Origin: CAG-1000 sp964545285
Lineage (GTDB): Bacteria > Bacillota_I > Bacilli_A > RF39 > UBA660
Reading direction: 5' to 3'
DNA: 26,674 bases
NCBI GenBank assembly: GCA_964545285.1
Contig: CAZJEW010000015.1
Location: 1-26,674 of the forward strand
The notes beneath the pieces are model-generated. The model saw only the letters and a list, made by a program, of their open reading frames with translations, was not told the DNA's origin and made no database searches. Positions within the stretch are counted from its first letter, which is position 1. Each line of letters begins with the position of its first letter. Below are positions 15,142 to 23,009 of the stretch, piece by piece. A program made the position numbers and the translations under genes.

Positions 15142-16074
15142 CTATTCTATATGAGCAATATCCCTATAATTACTTGGAAATCCCATTCTATACAGTACCC
15201 TTTCAATATTTATACACTTTAATTTTTGACTTAACCAATCCACTTCATAATTTATCTCATTAAGCATCATTTTAAAATCTATTGGAGTTAATAAATGCTT
15301 TAAAATGATTATTAATGCAAATATATCATGTATACCATATATATATTCCCCATCCATTTGAGGAATATTCAATAATTCATGATACCTAGTATTAGGTAAA
15401 AATTTTTGAGTTTGATGATTATATAAAATATCCTCATGTGCACATATATTTCTATAATTAGATACCACTGCTAAATAATCTTCTAAAGTATTAGCATCAA
15501 CACCATTATAATATGAAGCTATTTCATCAGCATCTTCACTTTTCAAAATACTAAATAATTCACTCATTATTCCAAAACTTAATACTTTAACACCAACCCA
15601 CATAGGAATATATCCATAGTTATTTATATAATGACTAGTTGCCTCATGTTGAGTACCATTTATCCTAATTTGTCTTTTCAACTTTCTTATTAAGTCATTA
15701 ATTTGACGTTGTTTTTCTCTACTTCTATCAAAATTATGAGTATTTAAATATTCTTTCTCTTTATATCCATATTTTTTACTCATAACATAACTAAAAATAG
15801 ATTTATAGTTATTTTCAACTATCAATATGTTTTTAAAGATAATATTCCTAAAGTATCTATCAAATGTGAATAAAGAATATAATTCTTCAAAAGTACACTC
15901 ATCTACAAATTTTTTTGATCCATTTTGAAGAAACGGAGAACGATATCCATTTATAAAGAAGTAATTTTCTCTTAATAATATATCTTTTGTTTTTTCATAA
16001 TCATTTATTATTAAACCTTTACTCTTTAATATTTCTATCTGCTCATCTAGACTTTTAAACGTTTTTGCAGCCAC
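15142..16074 (-). CDS. Abi_2 (AbiD/AbiF-like) abortive-infection family protein with HEPN motif
   Basis: A 310-aa protein matching the Abi_2 family of phage abortive-infection proteins. The family pattern is seen as LDEQIEILKSKGLIINDYE near the N-terminus, LLRENYFFINGYRSPFL, FEELYSLFTFDRYFRNIIF, ILIVENNYKSIFSY, and the C-terminal NYRNICAHEDILYN. The last contains an Rx4H motif (Arg208, His213), the signature of HEPN ribonucleases, so RNA cleavage on infection is plausible but inferred. It starts at a GTG; no in-frame ATG exists nearby, and AGGAG lies about 12 nt upstream. It follows the rpsI terminator with its own extended -10 and leads into htrA. No antitoxin-like partner gene is seen beside it. 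Confidence 0.87.
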   Translation of the reverse strand: MAAKTFKSLDEQIEILKSKGLIINDYEKTKDILLRENYFFINGYRSPFLQNGSKKFVDECTFEELYSLFTFDRYFRNIIFKNILIVENNYKSIFSYVMSKKYGYKEKEYLNTHNFDRSREKQRQINDLIRKLKRQIRINGTQHEATSHYINNYGYIPMWVGVKVLSFGIMSELFSILKSEDADEIASYYNGVDANTLEDYLAVVSNYRNICAHEDILYNHQTQKFLPNTRYHELLNIPQMDGEYIYGIHDIFALIIILKHLLTPIDFKMMLNEINYEVDWLSQKLKCINIERVLYRMGFPSNYRDIAHIE

Positions 16075-16101
16075 CCTTTTTTCACTCTCCTTATCATTAA
16101 G

Positions 16102-16110
16102 ATTATAACA
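16102..16110 (-). promoter_or_regulatory. Extended -10 promoter of the Abi-htrA unit
   Basis: TGTTATAAT on the minus strand lies about 28 bp before the GTG start. The -35 region (TTTTAA-like) is weak. It is downstream of the rpsI terminator, so the Abi gene has its own start of transcription. Confidence 0.5.
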
Positions 16111-16152
16111 TTTATGTGAATATTTTAAAACATATTTTTGAAGATTTTATGA

Positions 16153-16180
16153 AAAAAGAAAAATTGAATTTCTTCAATTT
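16153..16180 (-). terminator. Intrinsic terminator of rplM-rpsI
   Basis: On the minus strand AAATTGAA, a GAAA tetraloop and TTCAATTT form an 8-bp stem (16161-16180) followed by a T-rich tail. The stem begins at the last base of the rpsI stop codon. Confidence 0.85.
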
Positions 16181-16593
16181 TATCTCTTACTGAATTGTGG
16201 TGCTCTACGAGCTTTCTTTAATCCATATTTTTTTCTTTCTTTGCTTCTTTGATCTCTTCTTACCATTCCGTTAGATTTTAGTTCAGTTCTATTTTCTGGA
16301 TTAACCAATAATAATGCTCTTGATATTCCTAATCTGATAGCACCAGTTTGTCCACTAAAGCCACCACCTTTTACAGAAATAACTGTATCAAATTTGTTTA
16401 ATGAATCAGTCATTTCAAATGGTTGAATTAAATCCATAACTAATGTTTCATAAGGCATATAGTCTCTAACATCTTTTCCATTAACGGTAATTTTACCAGT
16501 TCCTTGAGTTAATGTTACATTAGCTGAACTTCTTTTTCTTCTTCCAACAGCAGTATATTTTATAGCATCTTTAGTTTCTTTTTTAGTAGCCAT
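16180..16593 (-). CDS. rpsI: 30S ribosomal protein S9
   Basis: A 137-aa uS9. Signatures are YTAVGRRKRSSANVTL, GTGKITVNGKD, the GGGFSGQTGAIRLGISRAL block, and the basic C-terminal tail ending APQFSKR, which reaches the tRNA anticodon in the P site. The usual RKSSAR/RKTSVAR near the start is RKRSSANV. A short N-terminal extension rich in Lys/Thr is present, common in Firmicutes. It starts one base after the rplM stop, with GGAGGT inside the end of rplM, so the pair is one operon and translationally coupled. Confidence 0.97.
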   Translation of the reverse strand: MATKKETKDAIKYTAVGRRKRSSANVTLTQGTGKITVNGKDVRDYMPYETLVMDLIQPFEMTDSLNKFDTVISVKGGGFSGQTGAIRLGISRALLLVNPENRTELKSNGMVRRDQRSKERKKYGLKKARRAPQFSKR

Positions 16594-16594
16594 A

Positions 16595-17026
16595 TTACTT
16601 TACCTCCAAATTTTCTGGTTTTTGAGCAGCATGTTTATGCTCAGCTCCAACATATACGAATAATTTTGTATACATTTGTCTTCCTAGTCTTCCTTTTGGT
16701 AGCATACCTTTAACAGCTCTTTCTACCATTTCAACTGGATAACTTTCTTTCATAGTTCTAGCAGTTCTTTCTCTTAATCCTCCAGTATATCCACTATGGT
16801 TATAATATATTTTCTTATCAAGTTTGTTACCTGTAAGATTTACTTTTTCAGCATTAATTATTATAACATTGTCTCCACAATCAACATGTGGTGTATAAGT
16901 TGGTTTATGTTTTCCTCTCAAAACATGAGCAGCAAGTGTTGCAACCTTTCCTAAACTCTTGTCTTCAGCATCGATAACAAACCACTTATGTTCAACTTCT
17001 TCTTTTTTTAACATAAATGTTTTCAT
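16595..17026 (-). CDS. rplM: 50S ribosomal protein L13
   Basis: A 143-aa uL13, an early-assembly 23S rRNA-binding protein. Signatures are WFVIDAEDKSLGKVATLAAHVLRGKHKPTY split over residues 15-44, GDNVIIINAEKV, YYNHSGYTGGL, and the VKGMLPKGRLGRQMYTKLFVY block. Length is typical (142-145 aa). AAGGAG precedes the ATG. It is first in the rplM-rpsI operon, and upstream lie a consensus promoter and a foldable leader that may carry L13 autoregulation. Confidence 0.97.
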   Translation of the reverse strand: MKTFMLKKEEVEHKWFVIDAEDKSLGKVATLAAHVLRGKHKPTYTPHVDCGDNVIIINAEKVNLTGNKLDKKIYYNHSGYTGGLRERTARTMKESYPVEMVERAVKGMLPKGRLGRQMYTKLFVYVGAEHKHAAQKPENLEVK

Positions 17027-17065
17027 TTATTAATATTCTCCTTCTTTAAAATAAATCAATTATTT

Positions 17066-17104
17066 TTCCCAAGAATAACCAATCTCATTCAAATGTACCG
17101 GGAA
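17066..17104 (-). promoter_or_regulatory. Probable L13-type leader RNA upstream of rplM
   Basis: On the minus strand a hairpin GAATGA/TTATTC with loop GATTGG is enclosed by TTCCC (17100-17104) and GGGAA (17066-17070). Position, between promoter and rplM, fits the ribosomal L13 leader known in low-GC Firmicutes. From the -10 at 17106-17111 transcription would start near 17098-17100, so part of the outer stem may not be transcribed. Class assignment is by position and shape only. Confidence 0.45.
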
Positions 17105-17105
17105 T

Positions 17106-17134
17106 ATTATAATAAATGTATATGAAAAAGTCAA
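17106..17134 (-). promoter_or_regulatory. rplM-rpsI promoter
   Basis: TTGACT (17129-17134), 17-nt spacer, TATAAT (17106-17111) on the minus strand: near-perfect sigma-A type. Confidence 0.8.
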
Positions 17135-17236
17135 ATGATTTTAGTATATTTTAAGTATTTATGTTAATTTTTATGATTTTTTTAAAAACAAACGACTAAA
17201 ACATCAGTTCTTTTTAATATCATAGATATATATTGC

Positions 17237-17265
17237 TTGACAAATAAGACATAAAATTATAAAAT
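17237..17265 (+). promoter_or_regulatory. Promoter of the cysteine-paired repeat protein gene
   Basis: TTGACA (17237-17242), a 17-nt spacer and TAAAAT (17260-17265), then GGAGGAG directly before the ATG at 17291. The TTGACA is an exact consensus. Confidence 0.7.
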
Positions 17266-17290
17266 TATTTTATAAAAATAGGAGGAGTGA

Positions 17291-18349
17291 ATGAAGAATA
17301 AAGGTATGTTAGTTATACTTATAATACTCTTTGTTGCGTGCTTAGCTTGCGGGTCAATTGGTTATTTTCAAAGTACGAGTGGTTCAAAAGATAAAGGAAA
17401 CGATGTAGTGGAAACTCCTACAATCAAGTATTTATATTATCTTGAGGATGTTGAAACAACATTAGAAGGAGTTACTAACTCTGTTGATATAGATGAAAAT
17501 ACTAGTAGCGAAATAGTAAATAATGATTATATTTTTTCTAGTTATAGTTGTACTAATGGATTAACAGGAGAATTTGACAGTGATAAATGGGAATTTGTTC
17601 CTAATGAAGAAATAGATAGTACATGTAAATTATACTTTAATAAAACTAAATATGAGGTTACTTTAACTGTTACAAATGGTGAATTAGATAAAAATAATAA
17701 TAAATATATAGAAAGAGAAAAAAACGGAGAATTTATTATCAAACCTTATGATGGATATGAGTATGATTCTTCGACATGTTCAAATAATAAAGTTCCTGTT
17801 TGGAGTAACACTGATAACAAATTAACTATTAGTACAATTATGGAAGATGTTACATGTAAAGTAGTTTTTAAGATTAAATCAATAAGTATGAAGTTAACGG
17901 TAGTTAATGGAACAGGTAATACAACTGAAACAGTGGAATATGGAAAAAGTATTACATCTGTTATTCAACCAAATGCCGGATTTGAGAAACCAACAATAAC
18001 ATGTACAAATAACCAAGTAGCTACAGCCAATAACAATATAGTAACTATTGAAAAGTTAACTGATGATACAACATGTGTTGCTACATATAGTGCAGTTCCT
18101 CTTGAAAATTATACTTTATCAATTACTATACCAGCTACTATAAATATTAGTAAGGGTGGTCAATCACAAACTGTGCAAAAAGGAAGTAATGGAGAGTTTA
18201 CATTAAAACCTGAAACAGGATTTGCTATTGATCAAGTAGTGTGTACAGTAGTGCCACAAATTATTGCAAATAATGATGGGACTACAACATATAAATTTAC
18301 TGGTATGACAAAAGATATTGCATGCACAGTTACAGCAAAAGAAAGTTAA
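17291..18349 (+). CDS. Membrane-anchored extracytoplasmic protein with four cysteine-paired repeat domains
   Basis: A 352-aa protein of unknown function. A hydrophobic N-terminal segment (about 6-24) serves as anchor or signal; CLAC at 17-20 is not a clean lipobox. Outside, four divergent domains each carry two cysteines at similar spacing: Cys87/112, 163/189, 238/262 and 318/345. The shared pattern is a beta-rich start (YEVTLTVTNG, MKLTVVNGTG, YTLSITI), then KPxxGY/F, a first Cys, and DxTC before a closing strand (EDVTCKVVF, DDTTCVATY, KDIACTVTA). This resembles Ig-like or Flg_new-type bacterial surface repeats, and each pair could be a disulfide. No sortase motif is seen. It has its own promoter and terminator. 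The role is not known; adhesion or envelope binding is a guess. Confidence 0.85.
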   Translation: MKNKGMLVILIILFVACLACGSIGYFQSTSGSKDKGNDVVETPTIKYLYYLEDVETTLEGVTNSVDIDENTSSEIVNNDYIFSSYSCTNGLTGEFDSDKWEFVPNEEIDSTCKLYFNKTKYEVTLTVTNGELDKNNNKYIEREKNGEFIIKPYDGYEYDSSTCSNNKVPVWSNTDNKLTISTIMEDVTCKVVFKIKSISMKLTVVNGTGNTTETVEYGKSITSVIQPNAGFEKPTITCTNNQVATANNNIVTIEKLTDDTTCVATYSAVPLENYTLSITIPATINISKGGQSQTVQKGSNGEFTLKPETGFAIDQVVCTVVPQIIANNDGTTTYKFTGMTKDIACTVTAKES

Positions 18350-18368
18350 GTGAGAAATCACTTTTTTT
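18348..18368 (+). terminator. Intrinsic terminator of the repeat-protein gene
   Basis: AAGTGA, GAAA tetraloop and TCACTT are followed by a T run. The stem overlaps the TAA stop (18347-18349). Confidence 0.85.
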
Positions 18369-18413
18369 CTTGTATTATTTTTTTAATAATGATAAAGTAG
18401 TTTTGAGGAAATT

Positions 18414-19388
18414 ATGTGGAATATAGGAAACGTTAAAATTAATAATAGAATAGTATTTGCTCCAATGGCGGGTGTATCTAATATAAGTTATAGATGTATT
18501 ATTAAAGAAATGGGAGCAGGCTTAATATATTCAGAAATGGTAAGTACTATGGGCATTTTGTATAAAGGGAAAAAAACAATAGAACTTATGAAAATTAATA
18601 ATAATGAAAGGCCAATAAGTATTCAAATATTTGGAAGCGATTTAAATAGTTTTATTGAATCAGCTAAATATATTAACGATAATATTCATCCAGATATAGT
18701 AGATATAAACATGGGATGCCCTGTACCAAAAGTTGCCGTTAAATCTCAAGCAGGATCAGCTCTTTTAAAAGATATAAATAAAATTAAAGAAATAGTATCA
18801 ACTGTATCTAAAATTGTTGATGTACCTGTTACAGTGAAAATTAGAAGTGGATGGAATAAATCTAATATTAATGCTGTAGAAGTTGCAATAGCTTGTGAAG
18901 AAGCAGGTGCTAGTGCAATAGCAATACATCCTAGAACAAGAGAGCAAGGATACAATGGAAACGCTGATTGGACTATTATTAAAAAAGTTAAGGAAGCCGT
19001 AAGTATTCCTGTTATTGGCAACGGTGATATTAAAACTATATATGATGCCAAAAGAATGTTAGATGAAACTAATTGTGACGCTGTTATGATTGGAAGAGGA
19101 GCATTAGGAAATCCTTGGTTAATTAAACAATGTGTTCAATACATAGAACATAATAAAATAATTGATGGACCAAGTTATACAGATAGATTGGATATGATTA
19201 TTAATCATTATAATTTAATAAAAAAATACAACGACGAAAAAACCGCTATATTAGAAATTAAAACTCATGCTCTATGGTATTTAAAGTACATTCCAGGTAG
19301 TAAAGAAATAAAAAAACTAATTGTTAGTATTAAAACCGAAAACGAATTATTTGACATTATAAATAATTATAAAGAAACATTTTTGTGA
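18414..19388 (+). CDS. dusB: tRNA-dihydrouridine synthase (DusB-like)
   Basis: A 324-aa flavin enzyme that reduces uridines in the tRNA D loop to dihydrouridine. It opens with IGNVKINNRIVFAPMAGVSN, typical of DusB. The FMN-barrel motifs follow: SEMVS, PISIQIFGSD, the catalytic cysteine Cys102 in NMGCPVPKV, VTVKIRSGW, AIHPRTREQGY, IPVIGNGDI and MIGRGALGNPWL. Length matches the family (about 320-335). GAGGAAATT precedes the ATG. It lies alone between two terminators. Firmicutes usually name this paralogue Dus1/DusB; subgroup was judged by the N-terminal and SGW motifs only. Confidence 0.93.
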   Translation: MWNIGNVKINNRIVFAPMAGVSNISYRCIIKEMGAGLIYSEMVSTMGILYKGKKTIELMKINNNERPISIQIFGSDLNSFIESAKYINDNIHPDIVDINMGCPVPKVAVKSQAGSALLKDINKIKEIVSTVSKIVDVPVTVKIRSGWNKSNINAVEVAIACEEAGASAIAIHPRTREQGYNGNADWTIIKKVKEAVSIPVIGNGDIKTIYDAKRMLDETNCDAVMIGRGALGNPWLIKQCVQYIEHNKIIDGPSYTDRLDMIINHYNLIKKYNDEKTAILEIKTHALWYLKYIPGSKEIKKLIVSIKTENELFDIINNYKETFL

Positions 19389-19397
19389 AAATATTAT

Positions 19398-19434
19398 AAA
19401 AAACAACTTAAATATTGAAATGAAGTTGTTTTTT
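19398..19434 (+). terminator. Intrinsic terminator of dusB
   Basis: A 12-bp A/T-rich stem (AAAAAACAACTT 19398-19409, AAGTTGTTTTTT 19423-19434) with a 13-nt loop ends in Ts. Confidence 0.75.
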
Positions 19435-19444
19435 GTTATATAAT
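19415..19444 (+). promoter_or_regulatory. Transporter promoter, overlapping the dusB terminator
   Basis: TTGAAA (19415-19420), 18-nt spacer, TATAAT (19439-19444). The -35 is in the loop of the dusB terminator. GGGAGGAG follows before the ATG at 19467. Confidence 0.55.
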
Positions 19445-19466
19445 AAATATACGGGAGGAGTTAGAA

Positions 19467-20891
19467 ATGAAAAAGACTGGATTATTCAAAATAATCATGT
19501 TCACACTACTTGGAATTCTTGTACTTACTTGGATTATTCCTGCTAGTTATTTTACTAGTGGTGAATTAACTGATTTAGGAATGTATAGAATCGGATTCTT
19601 CGATTTCTTTCAATTACTATTTGGTACATTTGAGTTTAGTTATTTTATTCAAATCATTATTCTATTAGTTTCTGTAGGCGCTTTATATAGCGTACTTGGA
19701 AAAACTGGTAAATATAGAGCTTGGATAGAAAGAATTGCAAGCAAATTTAAAGGAAAGGAATTAATATTTTTAATAGTAGTTGCATTCTTAATTGCAGCTA
19801 TAACATCAGCGTTTGATTATGGTATTGCTTCATTCATATTTATACCAGCTATAATTAGTATTATTTTAGCTATGAAATATGATAAGATTACTGCATTTAT
19901 CACTACATTTGGTGCCTATTTAATAGGTATTATGGGTAGTACAATTAATGCTAGTATAGTTAATACTATAAATTCTCAACTAACTGATGTTACTTTATCA
20001 ACAGGTATCTATTATAAAGTTGCTTTGTTTGTTGTATCTTTTGCAATATTAATATTTTATTTATATAAAGCAAAAAAGACAACTAAGAAAGTTGCTAAAT
20101 CAAAAGATAAAGATAAAGAAGAAGATGCTATTGAAGATGATATGTTTATCGGAGAAAAAATATCTAATAAGTATCCTGTATGGCCTATAATAACAGTATT
20201 CGCAATATTATTTGTATTACTTGTGTTAGGTTGTACTAGTTGGGAAACTGTATTTGGTGTAACTTTCTTCTCAGATATGAACGATGCTATAGTATCTTGG
20301 ACAATTAAAGATGTTACAGTAGCTGCTTATGTTATTGGAACATTATCTGCTTTTGGTGAATGGTATTATGCTGAAATGGCTGTTATGTGTATTTTAGCTT
20401 CAATTCTTATTGGTAAAATATATCATATGAAATTTAGTGATGTAATAAAATACATGGGCGAAGGTGCTCTTAAAATATTACCAACTGCATTACTTACATG
20501 TTTAACGTATGCAGTAGTATATTTTGCTGGAAATACAATGTTTTTCCCAACAATAGCCGGATGGTTATTAGGTGCTACTAGTAAATTTAATTTATTCTTT
20601 GCTTCATTAACAACTATACTAGGTTCTGCATTACATGTAGATATGCTATATATATCAAATTATATGGTAGCTCAAGTAGCAGCAACTACATCTAATCAAA
20701 TGTTAGTCGGTCTTATAACTCAAGGTTTCTATGGTTTAACAATGTTTGTTGTACCATCTAGTGCTATGTTAGCATTAGGACTTAGTTATCTTGGCATTCC
20801 TTATAAAGAATGGTTAAAGAAGAGTTGGAAATTCGTACTTGAATTATTTGTTGCTGTTGTAGTTATTTCTCTAATAGCAATGTTAGTATAA
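19467..20891 (+). CDS. DcuC/YfcC-superfamily membrane transporter
   Basis: A 474-aa integral membrane protein with roughly eleven or twelve hydrophobic segments. The layout resembles the DcuC/YfcC/ArcD group (PF03606) of anion and amino-acid carriers: an N-terminal helix with IIPASYF, a pair of helices with LGKTGKYRAWIERIASKFKGKE, a re-entrant-like ITSAFDYGIASFIFIPAII region, and a charged central loop (about 203-228, KKTTKKVAKSKDKDKEEDAIEDD). The second half has a corresponding arrangement ending near GLSYLGIPYKEWLKKSWKF. Substrate cannot be told: C4-dicarboxylates, arginine/ornithine or other amino acids are all possible. It is a single-gene unit with promoter and terminator. Family is a moderate-confidence call by eye. 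Confidence 0.7.
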   Translation: MKKTGLFKIIMFTLLGILVLTWIIPASYFTSGELTDLGMYRIGFFDFFQLLFGTFEFSYFIQIIILLVSVGALYSVLGKTGKYRAWIERIASKFKGKELIFLIVVAFLIAAITSAFDYGIASFIFIPAIISIILAMKYDKITAFITTFGAYLIGIMGSTINASIVNTINSQLTDVTLSTGIYYKVALFVVSFAILIFYLYKAKKTTKKVAKSKDKDKEEDAIEDDMFIGEKISNKYPVWPIITVFAILFVLLVLGCTSWETVFGVTFFSDMNDAIVSWTIKDVTVAAYVIGTLSAFGEWYYAEMAVMCILASILIGKIYHMKFSDVIKYMGEGALKILPTALLTCLTYAVVYFAGNTMFFPTIAGWLLGATSKFNLFFASLTTILGSALHVDMLYISNYMVAQVAATTSNQMLVGLITQGFYGLTMFVVPSSAMLALGLSYLGIPYKEWLKKSWKFVLELFVAVVVISLIAMLV

Positions 20892-20914
20892 AGAGTATTA
20901 AATACTCTTTTTTT
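20890..20914 (+). terminator. Intrinsic terminator of the transporter gene
   Basis: AAAGAGTAT (20890-20898) and ATACTCTTT (20902-20910) form a 9-bp stem with a 3-nt loop, then Ts to 20914. The stem overlaps the stop codon. Confidence 0.85.
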
Positions 20915-20950
20915 ATGTTTACTTTTATTATTTATATGCATAATATTAAT

Positions 20951-22270
20951 ATGACTAATTATAAATCTAGTATTGTTAAAATATTTAAATGTTGCGAAAT
21001 GGAAGCTTTTGAAATGAATCATCCTTTTATAGGCACTGAACACTTTATATTATCTTGTTTAAAGTATGATAAAGATATTAAAAACATATTTAATAATTAC
21101 AATATTACGTATGAAGTATATAAAAATGAATTAATAAGTAGAAGTTATAATTTTAATTGTTATTACAATTCTAATATTATATATACTCCATTATTTAAGA
21201 AGATATTATATTATTGTAATGAATCAAAACCTGTAAGCGTATTTTTAGCCATTCTAGATAATGATGAGGGAATAGGTATATCTATTTTAAACGAATTAAA
21301 AATTGACTTAATATCTCTTCGTAATAGTCTTAAAAATGATGTAGAATTTGATATAGGTAATAACTTAAATAGTAATAATATACTAATAGGAAGAGATAAA
21401 GAAATAAATATTATTATAGAAAACTTAAAAAGAAAAAACAAATGTAACACATTATTATTAGGTGATCCTGGCGTTGGTAAAACAGCAATAGTGGAAGAAT
21501 TATCAAAAAGAATTAAAAATAACGATGTACCCGAATTTTTGTTAAATTATAAAGTTCTTTCCATATCTACTTCATCACTAGTAAGCGGAACAAAATACAG
21601 AGGAGAATTTGAAGAAAAACTTGAAAAAATAATTAAAAGAATAAGTAATAATAAAATAATACTCTTTATAGATGAAATTCATACTTTAGTAGGAGCTGGA
21701 GGCGCTGAAGGAGCTATTGATGCTTCAAATATTCTTAAACCATATTTATCTAGAAACGATATTAAATGTATAGGTTCTACAACAATAACTGAGTATAATA
21801 ATACAATAAAAAAAGATAAAGCATTAGATAGAAGATTTAATAAAATAATAATAAATGAGCCAAATAAGACAGAACTATTAAATATTATGAATGGAATAAA
21901 AAAAGAATATGAAAATTTTCATAATGTTATTATTTCTAATAATTGTATTGACTACATTATTAATAGCAATATTAATAATAGTAAAAAAGAACCTGACAGA
22001 AGTATTGATATACTAGATAATATATGTTCTAAAGCGTCAATATATTTAAGAAATAACGAAATTGTTAAATTAAAGATTAAATTAAATGAAACAATATCAA
22101 ATAAAAATAAGTTTATAAAAGAAAAAAATTATAATTTATGTATTAAATACAAAGAATTAGAAAATAAAATTATAAATAGAATTAATAACTATAAACCTAA
22201 AATAACAATAAATTATATAAAAAATACTTTAAATAATAATATTAATTCAAATAATATAGGATTTCTTTAA
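20951..22270 (+). CDS. ClpC-like AAA+ protein ending after the D1 domain
   Basis: A 439-aa relative of ClpA/ClpC. It has a Clp N-domain repeat (FEMNHPFIGTEHFILSCL), a linker with IGRDKEI, then one AAA+ domain: Walker A GDPGVGKT, pore-loop segment SGTKYRGEFEEKL, Walker B ILFIDEIH, and the ALDRRF arginine-finger region. A shortened middle-domain-like lysine/glutamate helix follows, and the protein ends at NNIGFL, the point where ClpC would enter D2. ClpC is about 810 aa; the second AAA domain with the ClpP-docking loop is absent, and only 41 bp separate it from yugP. The ATG at 20951 is chosen because it aligns with ClpC; an earlier in-frame ATG at 20915 directly follows the terminator T-run. 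No Shine-Dalgarno is visible. Function as a disaggregase, adaptor or decaying gene is open. Confidence 0.85.
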   Translation: MTNYKSSIVKIFKCCEMEAFEMNHPFIGTEHFILSCLKYDKDIKNIFNNYNITYEVYKNELISRSYNFNCYYNSNIIYTPLFKKILYYCNESKPVSVFLAILDNDEGIGISILNELKIDLISLRNSLKNDVEFDIGNNLNSNNILIGRDKEINIIIENLKRKNKCNTLLLGDPGVGKTAIVEELSKRIKNNDVPEFLLNYKVLSISTSSLVSGTKYRGEFEEKLEKIIKRISNNKIILFIDEIHTLVGAGGAEGAIDASNILKPYLSRNDIKCIGSTTITEYNNTIKKDKALDRRFNKIIINEPNKTELLNIMNGIKKEYENFHNVIISNNCIDYIINSNINNSKKEPDRSIDILDNICSKASIYLRNNEIVKLKIKLNETISNKNKFIKEKNYNLCIKYKELENKIINRINNYKPKITINYIKNTLNNNINSNNIGFL

Positions 22271-22285
22271 TATTTCACATAATAA

Positions 22286-22294
22286 TGATATAAT
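22286..22294 (+). promoter_or_regulatory. Extended -10 promoter of the YugP-type gene
   Basis: TGATATAAT sits 18 bp before the ATG at 22312, followed by GAGGTGAG as ribosome site. The -35 (TTTAAT-like) is weak and lies at the end of the Clp-like gene. Confidence 0.5.
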
Positions 22295-22311
22295 TATTTA
22301 GAGGTGAGATT

Positions 22312-22974
22312 ATGGATTTATTATTGTTATTAATAATTATTATTCTTCCGCTAATATCACAGATATATATTAACTCATGTTATTCTAAATACTCAAACAT
22401 CAAAAACAGTACAGATATATCTGGATGTGAAGCGGCGAGAAAAATATTGAACGCTAACGGATTAAATGATGTAGATATTCAAATAGTTAAAGGATCGTTA
22501 ACAGATAATTATAATCCTAAAACAAAAAAAGTGTACTTATCAGATTCTATTTATTCAGGTAATAGTATTGCTGCAGTATCAGTAGCTGCTCATGAATGTG
22601 GTCACGCTATACAGGATAAAGAAGGATATTCTTTTATGACTGTTAGATCAAAATTAGTACCTGCAGTAAATTTCTCATCAAAGTTTGCTTTCATATTTAT
22701 AATAATTGGGTTGTTTGCTGAAATAGCTAAATTATATTATATAGGTATTGGATTATTATTGATAGGATTGTTATTTCAATTAGTTACTTTACCAGTTGAG
22801 TATAATGCATCTGATAGAGCAAAAAAACAATTAAAAACTTTAGGTATAGTTTCAAATAATGATTTAAGTGGTACTAATAAAATGCTTAAAGCAGCAGCAT
22901 TTACTTATCTTGCTGCGTTTCTAGCAAATACAGCGCAAATAATAAGACTTATTGGAATAAGTAATAGAAATTAA
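22312..22974 (+). CDS. YugP-type membrane zinc metallopeptidase
   Basis: A 220-aa member of the YugP family (PF04298, zinc_peptidase_2). An N-terminal membrane helix (about 2-20) precedes the catalytic segment AVSVAAHECGHAIQ with HExxH at His94-Glu95-His98. FMTVRSKLVPAVNF and two or three more membrane segments follow, and LPVEYNASDRAKKQL supplies the likely third zinc ligand Glu. Length (about 225 aa) and order match B. subtilis YugP. The substrate of the family is not established. It converges with rpsR across a bidirectional terminator. Confidence 0.92.
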   Translation: MDLLLLLIIIILPLISQIYINSCYSKYSNIKNSTDISGCEAARKILNANGLNDVDIQIVKGSLTDNYNPKTKKVYLSDSIYSGNSIAAVSVAAHECGHAIQDKEGYSFMTVRSKLVPAVNFSSKFAFIFIIIGLFAEIAKLYYIGIGLLLIGLLFQLVTLPVEYNASDRAKKQLKTLGIVSNNDLSGTNKMLKAAAFTYLAAFLANTAQIIRLIGISNRN

Positions 22975-22982
22975 CAATAAAA

Positions 22983-23009
22983 AAAAATAGTTTGTAATAA
23001 ACTATTTTT
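22983..23009. terminator. Bidirectional terminator between the YugP-type gene and rpsR
   Basis: AAAAATAGTTT, a 5-nt GTAAT loop and AAACTATTTTT form a stem flanked by A and T runs on the two sides, working for both strands. It touches the rpsR stop codon (23008-23010). Confidence 0.8.

Noticed and set aside
20915..20950. ATG at 20915 as the start of the ClpC-like gene
   Set aside because: It follows the T-run of the previous terminator directly, and the extra residues do not resemble a Clp N-terminus.
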